Shown here: positions 1 through 12,433 of the stretch, piece after piece
Layout: the number at the start of each line of letters is the position of its first letter
Position numbering within the stretch: the first letter of the stretch is position 1
Source of the DNA: Seriola aureovittata
Taxonomy: Eukaryota; Chordata; Actinopteri; Carangiformes; Carangidae
NCBI RefSeq assembly: GCF_021018895.1
Contig: NC_079373.1
Location: 8,738,501-8,802,500, forward strand
Length of the DNA stretch: 64,000 nucleotides
Direction of reading: 5' to 3'
Notes under the pieces: generated by a model
Told to the model about the DNA's origin: nothing
Database searches by the model: none
Seen by the model: only the letters and a program-made list of their open reading frames with translations
Position numbers and translations under genes: made by a program

Positions 1-12
1 ACTGTAGAGCTA

Positions 13-1610
13 CAGCGGGGAAAATAAGTATTGAATGCGTCAACATTTTTCTCAGTAAATATATTTCTAATGGGGCTATTGACATGAAATTGTCACCAGA
101 TGTCGGTAACAACCCAAGTAATCCACACATACAAAGAAATCAAAACATATATGTCCATAAATTAAGTTATATGTAATAAAGTGGAATGACACAGGGAAAA
201 GTATTGAACACGCTTACTGAAATTTATTGAATACTTAGTAATAAAGCCTTTGTTGATAATGACAGCTTCAAGACGCCTCCTGTATAGAGAAACTAGTCGC
301 ATGCATTGCTCAGGTGTGATTTTGGCCCATTCTTCCACACAAACTGTCTTCAAATCTTGAAGATTCCGGGGCCCTTTTCTATGAACTCTGACCTTCAGTT
401 CTTTCCATAGATTTTCAATTGGATTCAAGTCGGGTGATTGACTGGGCCATTCTAGCAGCTTTATTTTCTTTCTCTGAAACCAATTGAAAGTTTCCTTGGC
501 TGTGTGTTAGGGATCATTGTCTTCCTGAAATGTCCACCCTCGTTTCATCTTCAGCATCCTGGTAGATGGCAGCAGATTCTTATCAAGAATGTCTCGGTAC
601 ATTTCTCCATTCATCCTTCCTTACTGGTACTCTGCCAGTACCATATGCTGAAAAACAGCCCCACACCATGATGTTCCCACCTCGAAACCTCACTGTTGGT
701 ATAGTGTTTTTGGGGTGATGTGCAGTGCCATTTCTCTTCCAAACATGGTGTGTGCTATGACATCCAAAGGGTTCAATTTTGGTCTCATCTGACCAGACTA
801 TATTCTCCCAGTATTTCATAGGCTTGTCCAAATGTTGTGCAGCAAACTTTAAATGAGCTTCAACATGCTTTTTCTTGCGCGGTGAGCGTGCATAGAGGCC
901 ATGGCAGTTGAGTGCATTACTTATTGTTTGCTTTGAAACAACAGTACCTGCTAATTCCAGGTCTTTCTGAAGCTCTTTGGGAGTGGTCCTTGGCTCTTGG
1001 ACAACTCTTCTGATTATTCTTTTGACTCCTCTGTCAGAAATCTTGCAAGGAGCACCTGGTCGTGGCCGGTTTATGGTGAAATTATGTTCTTTCCACTTAC
1101 GGATAATGGCCCCAATGGTGCTCACTGGAACATTCAGAAGTTTAGAAATACGTCTGTAACCAATGCCATCAGTAAGTTTTGCAACAATAAGGTTGCGAAG
1201 GTCTTGAGAGAGTTCTTTGCTTTTACCCATCATGAGATGCCCATTGTGTGACACCTTGGTAATGAGAAAGCTTTTTATAGGCCATCAATTAGGACTAAAC
1301 TAGCCGATATCAATTTGCACTGATAGGGGGCAGGATTGATTTCTGAATACTGACAGATTTCAGCTGGTTTCTTGGCTTTCCATGTCATTTTGCACCTCCT
1401 TTTCTTCATGTGTTCAATACTTATTCCCTGTGTCCTTTCACTTTATTACACATAACTTAATTAATAGACATATATGTTTTGATATCTTTGTATGTGTGGA
1501 TTACTTGGGTTGTTACCAACATCTGGTTACAATTTCATGTCAATAGCCCCATCAGAAATATATTTACTGAGAAAAATGTTGACACGTTCAATACTTATTT
1601 TCCCCCGCTG
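13..1610 (-). mobile_element. Tc1-like DNA transposon with about 200-bp inverted repeats, inactive
   Basis: Both ends read CAGCGGGG(G)AAAATAAGTA inward. The left inverted repeat spans about 13-211 and the right about 1410-1610. A second, related motif (ACAGGGAATAAGTATTGAAC) sits at the inner end of each arm, giving the IR/DR layout of Tc1-like elements. The left end abuts TA, while the right flank reads TT, so the target duplication has decayed. The length of 1.6 kb is typical. The transposase inside is broken. Confidence 0.93.
162..1230 (-). pseudogene. Tc1-like transposase pseudogene
   Basis: The N-terminal part (MGKSKELSQDLRNLIVAKLT, a paired-like helix-turn-helix DNA-binding region) starts at 1230. 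The three catalytic positions of the DD34E domain can be located: Asp in WSDETK (787-789), Asp in DNDP (513-515) and Glu in NPIENLW (414-416). The frame is broken twice: by a one-base shift near 622-632, and by a TAA at 507-509 where the family has Lys in DPKHT. The product cannot be made from this copy. Confidence 0.92.
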
Positions 1611-1612
1611 TT

Positions 1613-1668
1613 GGTCCATAAAGTAAGTTATGTGTAATAAAGTGAAATGACACATGGAATAAGTATTA
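1613..1668 (+). repeat. Extra fragment of the Tc1 inverted repeat outside the element
   Basis: Directly past the right end, GTCCATAAAGTAAGTTATGT and the following bases repeat the inner part of the left arm (about 153-207), in the same orientation. It may be a remnant of another copy or of a failed excision or rearrangement. Confidence 0.8.
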
Positions 1669-2484
1669 CAGCTTTCATCAGTATCTCATGATCCTCATCA
1701 GCGGATTTAGGTTTTTCAGATTTTATGGAATTGTGGATATTCAAACTTAGCATGACCTTGAAGGGAGAACACTCACATGACAACTGTCATTTTCTTTATG
1801 GACTTGAGTCTCCAAAACATGAGACTTGACTTGGACCAAGAGACTTATAAGTATCTATTCCCTTCACAGAAAGTGAATGAGTCTATCAAAAAGCAACCAA
1901 GCTCATCTTTGAGGCCATAACACTGTAGATAATGTCGTCACTGGCTGAAACAACTGGATAATGTTAAAAGATTTCAATTATCCGTGTTACTGGAGAAACG
2001 AACATTTGATAAGTCCACTTGAAACAATTACTTTCCTTTCAAGATGTCGAAATTATTATGATTAAAACTCAGCTATATCTGTAGGACAACAGCGATCATA
2101 ATGAATATTCATGCACGATTTCTCTGCAAGCTCATTCGGCTAATTAAAAACACATCCATCAGAGCTTTCTCTCTCAATCCCAGCAATAATATGAAGGCGG
2201 TGATTGGAATGGAATTAGACGGCTCGATCTGCCGGCACAAGTAATACACCGAGCCTGTCACTAACTAGTTCCCCAGAGGTCACGCAAATCCAGGCAAACA
2301 CCACTCTCTGGCTATTACAGGGAGTAGCCAACTCATTCAAGATGATGAGGAAGACTTAAGATCTGATGTTGCTTGCAGAGCTTTCTCTGCTGCAGTGCCC
2401 AAAGTCCTGTTTGAGACGAGTCTCTGAGCCAGAAATAATGGAACAATTTAATACTTATAAAAAGGTGGTGTTTCTGGAAGAGGA

Positions 2485-2625
2485 GGCCTGCTAGCCAGCT
2501 CCTCATGCTGCCAGTCTTCATGCTGAACTAAGCTAACCAGCTTCTGGCAGTAGCTTCATATATGAAATACAGATAAGAGTAATAGTAGTTCTCTACATTT
2601 CACTGTAGACAAGAAAGCAAATGAT
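2485..2625 (-). repeat. Diverged copy of a common teleost interspersed repeat
   Basis: The core resembles AAGCTAACCAGCTTCTGGCA with a following GTAGCTTCATAT, a repeat I recognise from many fish genomes. Related copies lie at about 42690-42960 and 51188-51425. Confidence 0.5.
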
Positions 2626-3972
2626 CTTGATTTATTTATAGTTAGCATTTTTGCTACAATCCAGCATGTTTACGTCATGTATTTTATACTGATGTTCCTT
2701 AACGTATTGTCCCTATCAAATAAACAAATAAATAGTAGTATCTAGATACGCTGAGAGTTTTGGTTTCATTTGTCCAGGTATCATCTCGCTGTCAACTGTT
2801 TTCTGAAGGGTCTTTGGTAGGAAGAATGACTGTCTCTGTTAAAGCTATTCACATTGAGGTCTAACTTTTCGAAAGTAAGAGGTACATGAACTCTGAAAAA
2901 AAGATATGCACTTGTTTCTAATGTTGGTTTGCAGTGCCATTTCAGTCACAAACAAAATTCTTCCTTTGTATTGGAGTAAAGGTGGAAATCTTAAATCTAG
3001 ACGAATTAAACCAAAACTATCTGCACGGTTAGATACAACTAGAAGTAACCGCCTGATAAACCAGACGCATCTGTCTGTGTGTGTTGTTTGCCTACATTTT
3101 GCATGCTGCTGTGTGTGCATTTAAGACAAAATGTTCCACTGTTTTCTTCCACTCAACATCGCCCGACACAGCCGAGTGTTGGCCTTTAGGATGAAATGAG
3201 AGACACGATTCAAAGGGGTAGGTTTGTTTTGATCCCTTCACTTGGCAGGCACATAGTACCGTGCTAGTGTTTGCTAATACCCTGGACACACCTGGCATAT
3301 TACACAGGCTTATCCCTCTCCTCAACACCTCCCTAATGTACTGTGCCGGTCTCCCACTGCACAGTTGTTTCTCTGACTAGATGGCAGCCTCTGCCCAGAT
3401 GTAATTAAGCCCTAATCCTCCTGTCGACAAAAGCAGAGGCAGCCTTAATTCAGTTTGCAGATGAATGTGCAGTAAAGATAGTCTGCAGCACAGCGCTTTA
3501 ATAATGCTGCATCTCCACTGACAGGCCAAAGGTAATGTCAAGGTCTTCTCTGACAAAGGTCATCATGTGTAGCCCATCATGATCCACAGAGGCCTTTTAA
3601 TCTGTCTACGTTACCTGTAATGGATTCAACAGTGCAAGGTCCAGGTTGTTTTATTGGCTCAGGTTTAACCAACAGTGAATGTCCAGACAGCTCAGTGCTG
3701 GCTGCTACTCAAAGCTGTTTGATGTACTATTGGCTATTGACAACTAGAAAGCAGTGATTTAAATCAAAGCATTTTTTCATACCATGACGTGACCGTAGGT
3801 ATTGACTGCACATTTTAAAAAGTTGATTATTTTTCCTACTGTTCATTGCGTATAATACAAATAGATATTATTGTAATAATATGTTGTTTTTGTTCAAGAA
3901 AACCAGTAACAGGTGTTTGTCGACTATGCATGGCAATACTGACCCACAACTAATCTCAAAGACGGTTGCTCT

Positions 3973-4194
3973 GTCTCAATTCACATACTTCCATATTCAC
4001 ACTTGCTATTTTGAGTTCATAAATGCGTTCATATTGACAAGTGTGGAAACATACAGTGAGTACCCGGATGGGGCACTCAAAACGGTGAAAAAGTTGAGTG
4101 TAAAACGATGGACACGTCTCCCCCTCAACGGTTACCATCAGTGTGCACAGTTTACTACCTGTGAGTGTACTCACTGAAGTATCCAATTTGAGAC
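3973..4194. mobile_element. MITE-like element with GTCTCAA ends
   Basis: The left end is GTCTCAATTCACATACTTC. The reverse complement of the right end is GTCTCAAATTGGATACTTC. The 222 bp between has no meaningful coding capacity, so this is a short non-autonomous DNA element. Confidence 0.6.
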
Positions 4195-4641
4195 ACTGAA
4201 ATTGAAAGCAACAGTCCAAAATAAACATTTTCACTACGATAGTCAAATCTTTCAAGAAACAAAAACCAATGCCAACACAATAATTTAAAAAGATGCTGTA
4301 ATCTCAGAAAAAAAAAAGTACTGTAATGGAGACTTCGTCTACTTCATATTTCTCATACTAATACTGGTGCTTTAAAATGCAAACTTATATTATGTCTCAT
4401 CGAATTAGCTGATTATCATTAAAGTAAGTAAAATAAGTTACAGAATAGTTAGATATTAAATAAACAATCGTTGCAGACCGTTATCGCTCCATGACACTGG
4501 TACTGTCCATGTTGGACTGAACTTGAGGAGAGCAGCTTGCCTCAGGAAGGTCTCGCCACAACTTTACCTCTTTACACACTCATTTGCAAGCTGTGCGGAG
4601 AGCCCTGATGATAGAGTGGCCACTGCTGTTTGTGCATTTGC

Positions 4642-4644
<3 letters not shown>

Positions 4645-4684
<40 letters not shown>
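4645..4684. repeat. (TG)n microsatellite
   Basis: A near-pure TG dinucleotide run of about 40 bp. Apparent ORFs across it are repeat artefacts. Confidence 0.97.
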
Positions 4685-4687
<3 letters not shown>

Positions 4688-5060
4688 ACACATGCAGCTG
4701 CTTGTGTACATGCTGACTCAAGGCTTTCACTGTAATCTCCCTGTAACAGCTGTAGGCAAAGCCACATGTTTATCAAGACTACAGGAAATCAGTGGGTCTG
4801 TGTGAGTTCAAAAGGCATCAGGTCACTGACTAACCAAACCCCCCCCCCCAGTGTTGGTAAAGATGGGAACAAAGGGGGCGACTGGATTTAGATTTGACCA
4901 CAGATATTTAGCTGGTGAATCAACTTCACAACAAGCGATTTTCTCATCACACTAAGAGACAGAAGAAAGAGTTTGGTGGCACGAGAGCTCGTGTACAATG
5001 GAGCTTTCCGTGACATCAGTTATAACAGGACTAGAGGGTGTACAGTATCATCTGTGCCAG

Positions 5061-5061
<1 letters not shown>

Positions 5062-5142
<81 letters not shown>
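5062..5142. repeat. (TG)n microsatellite, 80 bp
   Basis: An uninterrupted GT run of about 80 bp. It is long and pure, so probably highly polymorphic. Confidence 0.98.
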
Positions 5143-5144
<2 letters not shown>

Positions 5145-5713
5145 GAACAGTGCATATGTATTGAAAGAATCTATGTTTGTACAGCCACATGTGCACACCG
5201 AGTTACCTTAAAAGTACCACACAAAGAAGTGACCTGGAAAGTTCATCAGTTTCTATTGGGCCTTTGGGTTTCCTGCCTCTTTGACACTAGGCTCTTTTCC
5301 AGATGTTGGCTGTTGAATCTGTTCACAGAGAAGCAGGAGAGACCGGTGAGCTACAAGTCATTAAGGTGTGGATAAAGCTGAGCGTTCTCCTCCTGGGTGA
5401 CTGAAATGATGAATCACTCCAGTCACTGAATGTTTCCTGCGGTACACCTGAGAGCAGAGCTAGAGTATAGGACTGAACATCTGCTACAATCAAACCATGT
5501 TCCTGAAGCACAGAGCCAGTCTGCAGATAACAGCTCAGGGCACGCAACATGGGGGGAAAAGTCGATATTGGGAATACATAATAACAAACCTACACACAAG
5601 TACACAAAGTTTGTCAGATGCAAACACACACTGGAGCTGCACTGAAGTACATGCACTTAATAGAACTTAATACAGTCACTGCTATGCCAGGAATGCAATG
5701 TATGTACTACGCT

Positions 5714-6005
5714 AGGGCTGCAATTGATAATTATTAGTATTTATTAATTATTATTTTCATCAATTAATATGCTGATCATTTGGTTCATAAAGTGTCACAA
5801 AATTGTTAAATATGGCAAACACGATTTCCCATTGCCAAAAGATCAGTCTTTAAATTTCCAAAAAGTCCAAAAATAATCAGATTACAATGATAATCACAGA
5901 AGGTAAGAAGCAGCAACTTGTGAATTACTGGCAGTTTTACTAGAAAAAAAATGACTTAAATAATCGGTCAATTCTGAATTTTCTGTTAATTGTTTCAGCT
6001 CTATA
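5714..6005. mobile_element. MITE-like repeat with AGGGCTGCAA / TTTCAGCTCT ends
   Basis: The ends are imperfect inverted repeats (AGGGCTGCAATTGATAAT against the complement of ATTGTTTCAGCTCT) and the interior is AT-rich and non-coding. I recognise this as a very common teleost repeat. Other copies are at about 10539-10807, 46750-46945 and 49914-50919. Confidence 0.7.
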
Positions 6006-6934
6006 GTGTACTACAATAAATTGTATTCCCCACATATTTTCTGAGAAACAAAACATATTTTATGATAAATTAAGAGCAAGACCATTACTATGAGCTTCAT
6101 AAAGGAAGGATTTATTACAGGGTTGTTGCATTAGATTGCATAAATATTAACAAGGAGCAACTTATAGACCGGCAACTTCAGGCACACGCACACAAAGCTG
6201 CTGTCATGTGAGCTGCCCGGATATTTCAATTTGCAAATGTTTTCAATGCTTCAATTAGGAATATAATTTGTCAGCAAAGTGAAAATCAAAACAGTTCTGA
6301 GTCAGGTCACTATGATTTACTCTCCAACATCCCGCAGACCAACCTAACAGACATCCCTTTGACTTTTAAAAAGGGGCCTTTCAGGAGGGAGGGACAAATT
6401 TACCCAGAGCGTCTTTTTTTATTTTCTTTTTTTTTTTTTTTACGAGCACGGTGGTCTTTAGCAGAACAGTTTACTTTTTCACACCTCGTGCTAAAACAAC
6501 AGACCTGCACAGCTTAAGTCATCCCATGCAAACACACACACAAACAGACATACACAGCAAAGGACAAACCCCACAAAAAGGAGGCATGATGTATTCCACA
6601 GCCACAGCTCTTGGTTTGGTCCAAATCCACAACCTTGGAATCTGGAGTATCCTAATCTCAATATCAGCCTTATTAACTAACACAGCCACTTGCCAAGGAC
6701 TTTGGAAAAACATGTTGTTTGCCAAACCAGCACCTATGAAAATATTGCAAATTCCTTCAGCTAATGAAATTCCTATAAATATGCATGGAGATAAGCAGGA
6801 GTAAGACATTACACAAGAAGTCTAAACGCTGCTAAAGAGGCAGTAAATAATTAAGTGTTTATCTAAATCAAATTTATCTTAACTGATAAATCTAAATTAA
6901 TGCAAGCTGAAGTTTGTTTTAGCAGCCTGGTGTT

Positions 6935-6936
<2 letters not shown>

Positions 6937-6973
<37 letters not shown>
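6937..6973. repeat. (TG)n microsatellite
   Basis: A pure TG run of about 37 bp. Confidence 0.97.
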
Positions 6974-6974
<1 letters not shown>

Positions 6975-9900
6975 GAATTGGAGAGGAAATAGGAAATGGT
7001 AAGCAGGGCGGCCCCTCTCTCACAGGCGAAGGATAAACAGTTGCCATGTAAATTCTGAGTAAATGACGTCCCAAACAGAGCAGAGCAGAACAGGTAGAGA
7101 AAACACCTCCAGAGGACTGAAGAACACAGAATGTGACAACTCCATATTTACTCCTCCACACTAACCATACAGGAGTTGAAAGGGATTGTTTGATTGACTC
7201 AATTTTCATATCTACCGGTCCCATTTTCCTCCTCTGTCAGCTGTGAGGGAAACAGACACTAAGCTGTAAACCGACGACTCTATGCCATTTTCTCTCAATA
7301 CAAGCGTTCTCTTCTATTTTCCAAGTGCTTTGGAGAATTTGAGCACAGAGAGACTATAAAACTGTCTATACAAGCAGTAAAAAGACATGCACAACTGTGC
7401 GCTCAACTGATGTGGCCATTACACTTCTTCCTTTGTTTGTGGCAAAACACAAATGTATTTTTTTCCCTATTTCTCAGTTAGTAAAATTAGATCCTTTTTT
7501 TCCCCAAATTCAATTCAACCAGGCCAACACCCAACATCAATGGGCAAAAGATGTTCACTTGTTTATCATTTTGTTGCGGGGCTCAGTCTGGGCAAGAGAA
7601 ATCAAATAAACAGACATAAAAGCAGGAGGTCATAAATCTATCTTTTCTTCTGTCGCAAAGCAATCTTTTCTTGTCATCTTTTGTTATAGAAGCAAACAAA
7701 CTGGCCTGCTTTCGTCCCCGCCTGTCACGCAAGATTGGATTTTGATGACACCGATACTCAAGTTGTGTACTCTCCGCTCCGTCCCTCCCTCTTCCCTAGC
7801 CCATTCTTTTCCCTTGATGTGAACAAAAAAAAAGAAGAATTAGCTGGAGCGACTGTGCTCCCGCTCTCAGACAGGTGAAAAGGCCTCAGTGTTTCTGCCA
7901 GTAGCCCTTCACTGAGGTGTCACTGGCACAGTATGGGTCAAAAAATGGATTTTTACTTGACTGTGCAGTTCACACTTTCAACAGCTTTGGTAATGGATGA
8001 TGAAAAGAACTATCCATTCTCAATTACATGAAAATATTTCCTTCGTTTCCACAGTTTCGCTGACTCCCAGCTGGAGTGTAGATTTGGGGGGGGATCTTGG
8101 CTGCAAGAGAGAAGATGTGTGGGACTGTTTTACCTCAACTGTGGTTTCACTTCTACATTCATCTGGCTTTAAACAAACACACGGGCAAATTACATGGGCA
8201 AATGAAGAGGGTATATTTTTGAAATGGTGACTAATCCTATTGCCATTTCGATGCTATGTTTTGGTTCCATTATCCCTTTTCAATAGCAGAACTGGCTGAC
8301 TCACCCGCAATCCCCGACTGCATTCACTGTCAGGCCAGTGAACACATAATCAGCTGGATCTAGATCAGTACATCTCTGAGGTACAGTGCATGGAAAAATA
8401 TGTTGCAACTCGCCGTCAGTCAGTCTTTACGGCAGTCCACTTCCACCTCACAATAGTTTTCTGTCTGTTTTATGTCCTTCTCTCTCTTTTCAAACACAGG
8501 ACTAGCTCTCAGCAAGCTGTTCTCTACAGCAACCAACAGGATCACTGCCAGTTTCGAACAACTGGGGCCACTTCAACAGTCGACTCAAATGCTTCTTTGT
8601 TGTTGTTTTTACAATAATGTCATTGTACACAAGCTCCTGGGATAATATTCTTAATAAAGGAAACCTAGACCATGAGGGAAAGTGCAACTCAAATCATTAA
8701 GAACAGTGATCCAATCATTGTCTGAAGGATCCTGTCATTTTTCTTCTCTTTTCCAAACACCAAACACAAGATCAATTGTAAGGAGTGGATTAAATTGTGT
8801 GTTAGCCTACTTGTAATCTGCAATCCAACCCTAACCCTTGTTTCCAAGCACAATGGAGATATTCATGGCGGGTTTCCCCGTCCTTCATGTCGTGTCCCTG
8901 TTTGCTTACAAGGACGTAAATAACAAAAAGATGCATGGACAAAGGTGTCTGACACTATAGGTGTTCCAGGTGAGTTTCTAGAAGTGTGAAGTGTGTATTT
9001 TGTGAAAATAGGCAGGAATTGCATGCTAACTAGCAACACAGCATGCAAAACAGCATAACAATGCCAGAGCACCCACGAACTTCAACAGCGTCTTTGACAT
9101 GGCAGCCGGAGTGAACGTATTCCCTCTCACCGCTGTCGGTCTGAACGTACAGTTAGGGCAACATTAGCAGCTCTGTCCTGCTCATTCAGCAAATCCAGCC
9201 AAACTCAGTCGTAAAGATAGCAGTACATTTGCCAAACGCATCGAGTGTTGCTATTTGAAAAAGGGAACAATTAAGCACAAATCTAGCTTCTTGTTAGAAC
9301 AAAATTACAGTCTATTTCTTTATCACAATGTACCAGGGCAAGCTAATTAGCTGCTAACAATGCTGCACCTCTTCTACTTTGTTCGTGAGGCTGCTGACGT
9401 TCTACGACTTTCTACCTGGGACATGTAGCCTCAGTCTTTTTGCATTATATTACGTATTTAAAACTCCTTTTACAAATTTCCTGTTTTAAAATCAGTGAGT
9501 TGGAGACTTTCATTTTGAAAGTTAAAGCTAAAGTGAATTCATTAACTCAAGCTGAAATCTGTGAGCCATAGCTGTGATTTCAGCCGTCTGAATAGTAGCC
9601 TGATTTTATCTACCAACATCTGAAATCGGGGGAACCATTTTTAAAAATATTACAAGAAAATTTCCCACCTAGCACTGCATGTGTGCCATGCTAGCACAGA
9701 CAGCTTGAGCGGCATAATAACAGTAAGTAAATGGGCTTAAGGGTCAATTAGGTTTGCTTTCCAATCACACAAAGGGACCTTGAATGTGATGATCCATAAC
9801 GGCTACTGAGATGTTTACTTGCCATCCAACTCTATTGTCCATGTTGACAAAAAACCCATCACTTTTCCAACAAAGTGGATTTCCACTTCACTGTAAAACT

Positions 9901-10538
9901 TTGTTTGATGTACTGCAACCCAACTCTTTCAAGTATTGGAAAATCCATTTGGAAAGCAAAAGTAGAAAACACACAATGAGAAAACTATTAAAGACGCATT
10001 AGAGAGGAGTTTTTAGATGAGGAAAAAAAGAGAGAGCTGAAAATAGAAGCTCCGTCGCTGCCCAACACTGGCAGAGGAGAGTGAACAGTTTTCCACATTA
10101 ATCAAAAGTGAGTCTGTTGCACTCACAGCATGTTGCAGGCAATTAGAGAGATACTTCATGTGACCAAAACCACGATTAAACCCAGCCACCCTCACCAGCA
10201 ACCCAAACACAACACACAGTCTCTGGCTGGAGGGTTAATAACACAAACCTTTAGGATACCTTGTGATCTTACGAAAACAAGCGCTTTTATTACATCTGGC
10301 AGAGACTTTTTGGAGGTTTAACAAATTATTTCCTGCAACAGCAAAGACTCAGGGGCAGTTAGGAACCATGTCCGTATAGTTTAGCCCATCAATTACATTT
10401 TGACATGGATGAGGTTGTAAGCAATTACAAGAAAATTGCGAACTGCGTTAAGAAAACACATTATGTAAAAGCTTAGGCAGTGATTAACACTTGATATTAG
10501 CGGTTAACACCAGCAGTGAGAATATTTTGTTCTGTAGC

Positions 10539-10807
10539 AGAGCTGCAGTAACTAGTCGATCACCATGAAATTGTTTAACAAAAATTTGAATAATTAATTG
10601 TTTTATGTCATTTTTAAAGACAAAAAAAGTTAAAATACCCTAGCTCCAGCATATCAAACAAGACATCTCTATTCATCATGCTGGGATTTTGGAAACTGTG
10701 ATGAACACTTTTCACCATTTTCTGAAGGCTTAAAATACAATTATTAATCAATTAATGGACAAAATAACTGACAGATTAATTAAAATAATCATTAGTTGAA
10801 GCACTAC
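10539..10807. mobile_element. MITE-like repeat, second copy of the AGAGCTGCAG family
   Basis: It begins AGAGCTGCAGTAACTAGTCG and ends TCATTAGTTGAAGCACTAC. Ends and AT-rich interior match the repeat type at 5714-6005. Non-coding. Confidence 0.65.
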
Positions 10808-11831
10808 TCTCTAGTATTTTTCCATTTTCTACTATGTGTGTATAGCAGGTATGTGCGATGTGTCCATTCCCTCTCACTCACTAAATGTTTCTGTATTTCA
10901 AATGCTGTATTTAATGCAGTGCATTGAGTTACAAATGTCATTGCATCACTCGCCTCACACTCAACCTTTTGGTGCTAGAATAACCTTTGCGTTCTCCCCT
11001 CTCTGTTGCCGAGGAGACTACAGTCAGGATGCAGTGATTCTAGGGGAAATGTGACATGTTGTTCTGACCACAAACTTTCCAAAAAAAAGGAGACCTACAC
11101 AGACAACGACACTAGATCAGCTCACACCCAAAGAGAAGAAAAAAGGCCACTTTACAAGCATCTCTTCAGTCACACATGATGGACAACACAGAATGACATG
11201 AACAGATTGCTCCACAGAAATCAGAAGCTCTAATCACGGCACCAAGGTGATCACAAATCATTTCTGGCAAATGCATCGATTGGTGAGTGACAACTATTCA
11301 ATCTAGCATTTATAAAACTAATTCCTTTGGTAACAAACGCACGCTTTCACTGTGAGAAAGCAAGACACACACCTCACTGTATAACAACCAGGATGTGAGG
11401 AGAGATTGACTTCTATGAGCAGTCTGCAGTTAGAGATTGAGACGAATCCACAGCATTCACTGTGATCCCCAGGTCAACATTTACACAATGAAATGTCTGG
11501 CAGCGGGGTTAAAGCCTGAGCTGTAACAGCAGGTGAAGCAGAGTACGGCAAGAAGCAAAATCCTGGTGCTGCAGTGCTTTTAAAAACACTTGGCCTAAAT
11601 CCTAATATCAACAACACTGTGAAGTGTGTTAGTGGGCACTGACAGAGATACTGACAGGCACAAAGATCAAAAAGCATATGCACTGCTGCCTTTGGATATT
11701 TTTGGATAAGCAGTCAAGCTGATGTTCTCAAACATCCACGAATGAGCCGTAAATGCCAGCGTTTCCGGCAGTGGGAGCTACAGATTGCAAAGACACACAA
11801 AAGCTGTGATCAGTGAGTTTGCTTCTCTTAC

Positions 11832-11927
11832 CTCAGGTGCTTTGACTTGCTCCTGTGGCTCTCCATCTGCACATGTTGCTTCCTCTGATATGTGGCTCTG
11901 CGTGTCAGCAGTGGTCTTCAAATCACC
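11832..11927 (-). CDS. Unrecognised coiled-coil protein, second coding exon
   Basis: The acceptor TTTTTTTAG is followed by exactly 32 codons with no stop (beginning GDLKTTADTQ, acidic and polar) and a GTAAGA donor, phase 0 at both ends. It joins the exon at 12092-12433 in frame. No later exon was found in the 11.8 kb that remain in this direction. If the donor is not used, the frame stops 17 codons further on, which would give a short protein. Confidence 0.6.
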
Positions 11928-12091
11928 CTAAAAAAGAAAAATCAGCCAACAAACACAGGAGTGTGTGAAGTTCATCTGCCTGTCATGTTTTGCTTTATAT
12001 GGCATCCAAAGTGGAATCATCATTTATACTTTCCCATGCCAATTACAGCTATTGCACCACATGCACATGTTAAATAAGTCGACCCTCTCAC

Positions 12092-12433
12092 CTTGCAGTA
12101 GCCAATGACTTGTTCTGCAATGCTACTGATGTGCAGCATGTATTGGTGCAGTCTCCGTTGGTATTGGAGAGCAGCGAGTTGAGCCTCGTTCTGCAGAGTT
12201 GACACCTGGGCCAACAGGAACTGCTCCCTCCTGTTCCACCTGAGCCTCGCCATCCGGGCTTCGTGCTCCAAAGTTGCGCGTCTTTCTTCCAGCGCGTCGG
12301 TAACCGTGCGGAGCGCGTCCACGCAGCAGTGTTCCCCTTTGTCTCTGTCCTCACCGGACAGCAGGAGCCCGCATCCTCTCTGACAAACACCCTCAACACG
12401 ATGACCGGTGTCCGGCTTCGTTTGCGACGCCAT
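12092..12433 (-). CDS. Unrecognised coiled-coil protein, first clear coding exon
   Basis: The function is unknown and I do not recognise the family. The start at 12433 was chosen because it lies in a strong context (GGCGGGATGG); an in-frame upstream ATG at 12574 gives a less likely cysteine-rich extension. The exon encodes 114 residues. From about residue 48 it reads as a basic amphipathic helix (ALEERRATLEHEARMARLRW, REQFLLAQVSTLQNEAQLAA, LHQYMLHISSIAEQVIGYC), probably a coiled coil. It ends in phase 0 at a GTGAGA donor and joins the exon at 11832-11927. It lies in the most CpG-rich DNA of the window, as expected of a 5' exon. It is on the same strand as cntn1 and starts about 5.7 kb past the contactin stop. 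Confidence 0.7.

Larger units (their letters stand above)
1669..11831. other. Non-coding stretch with repeats, no further exon recognised
   Basis: Apart from the repeats listed, I see no convincing exon on either strand. Open frames here are short and lack splice context. It is either an intron or the 3' flank of the unrecognised coiled-coil gene. Dense non-repetitive blocks at about 2090-2310 and 3375-3620 look like candidate conserved elements. Confidence 0.5.

Noticed and set aside
977..1251. Plus-strand open frames within the Tc1-like element
   Set aside because: They are antisense shadows of the transposase frame.
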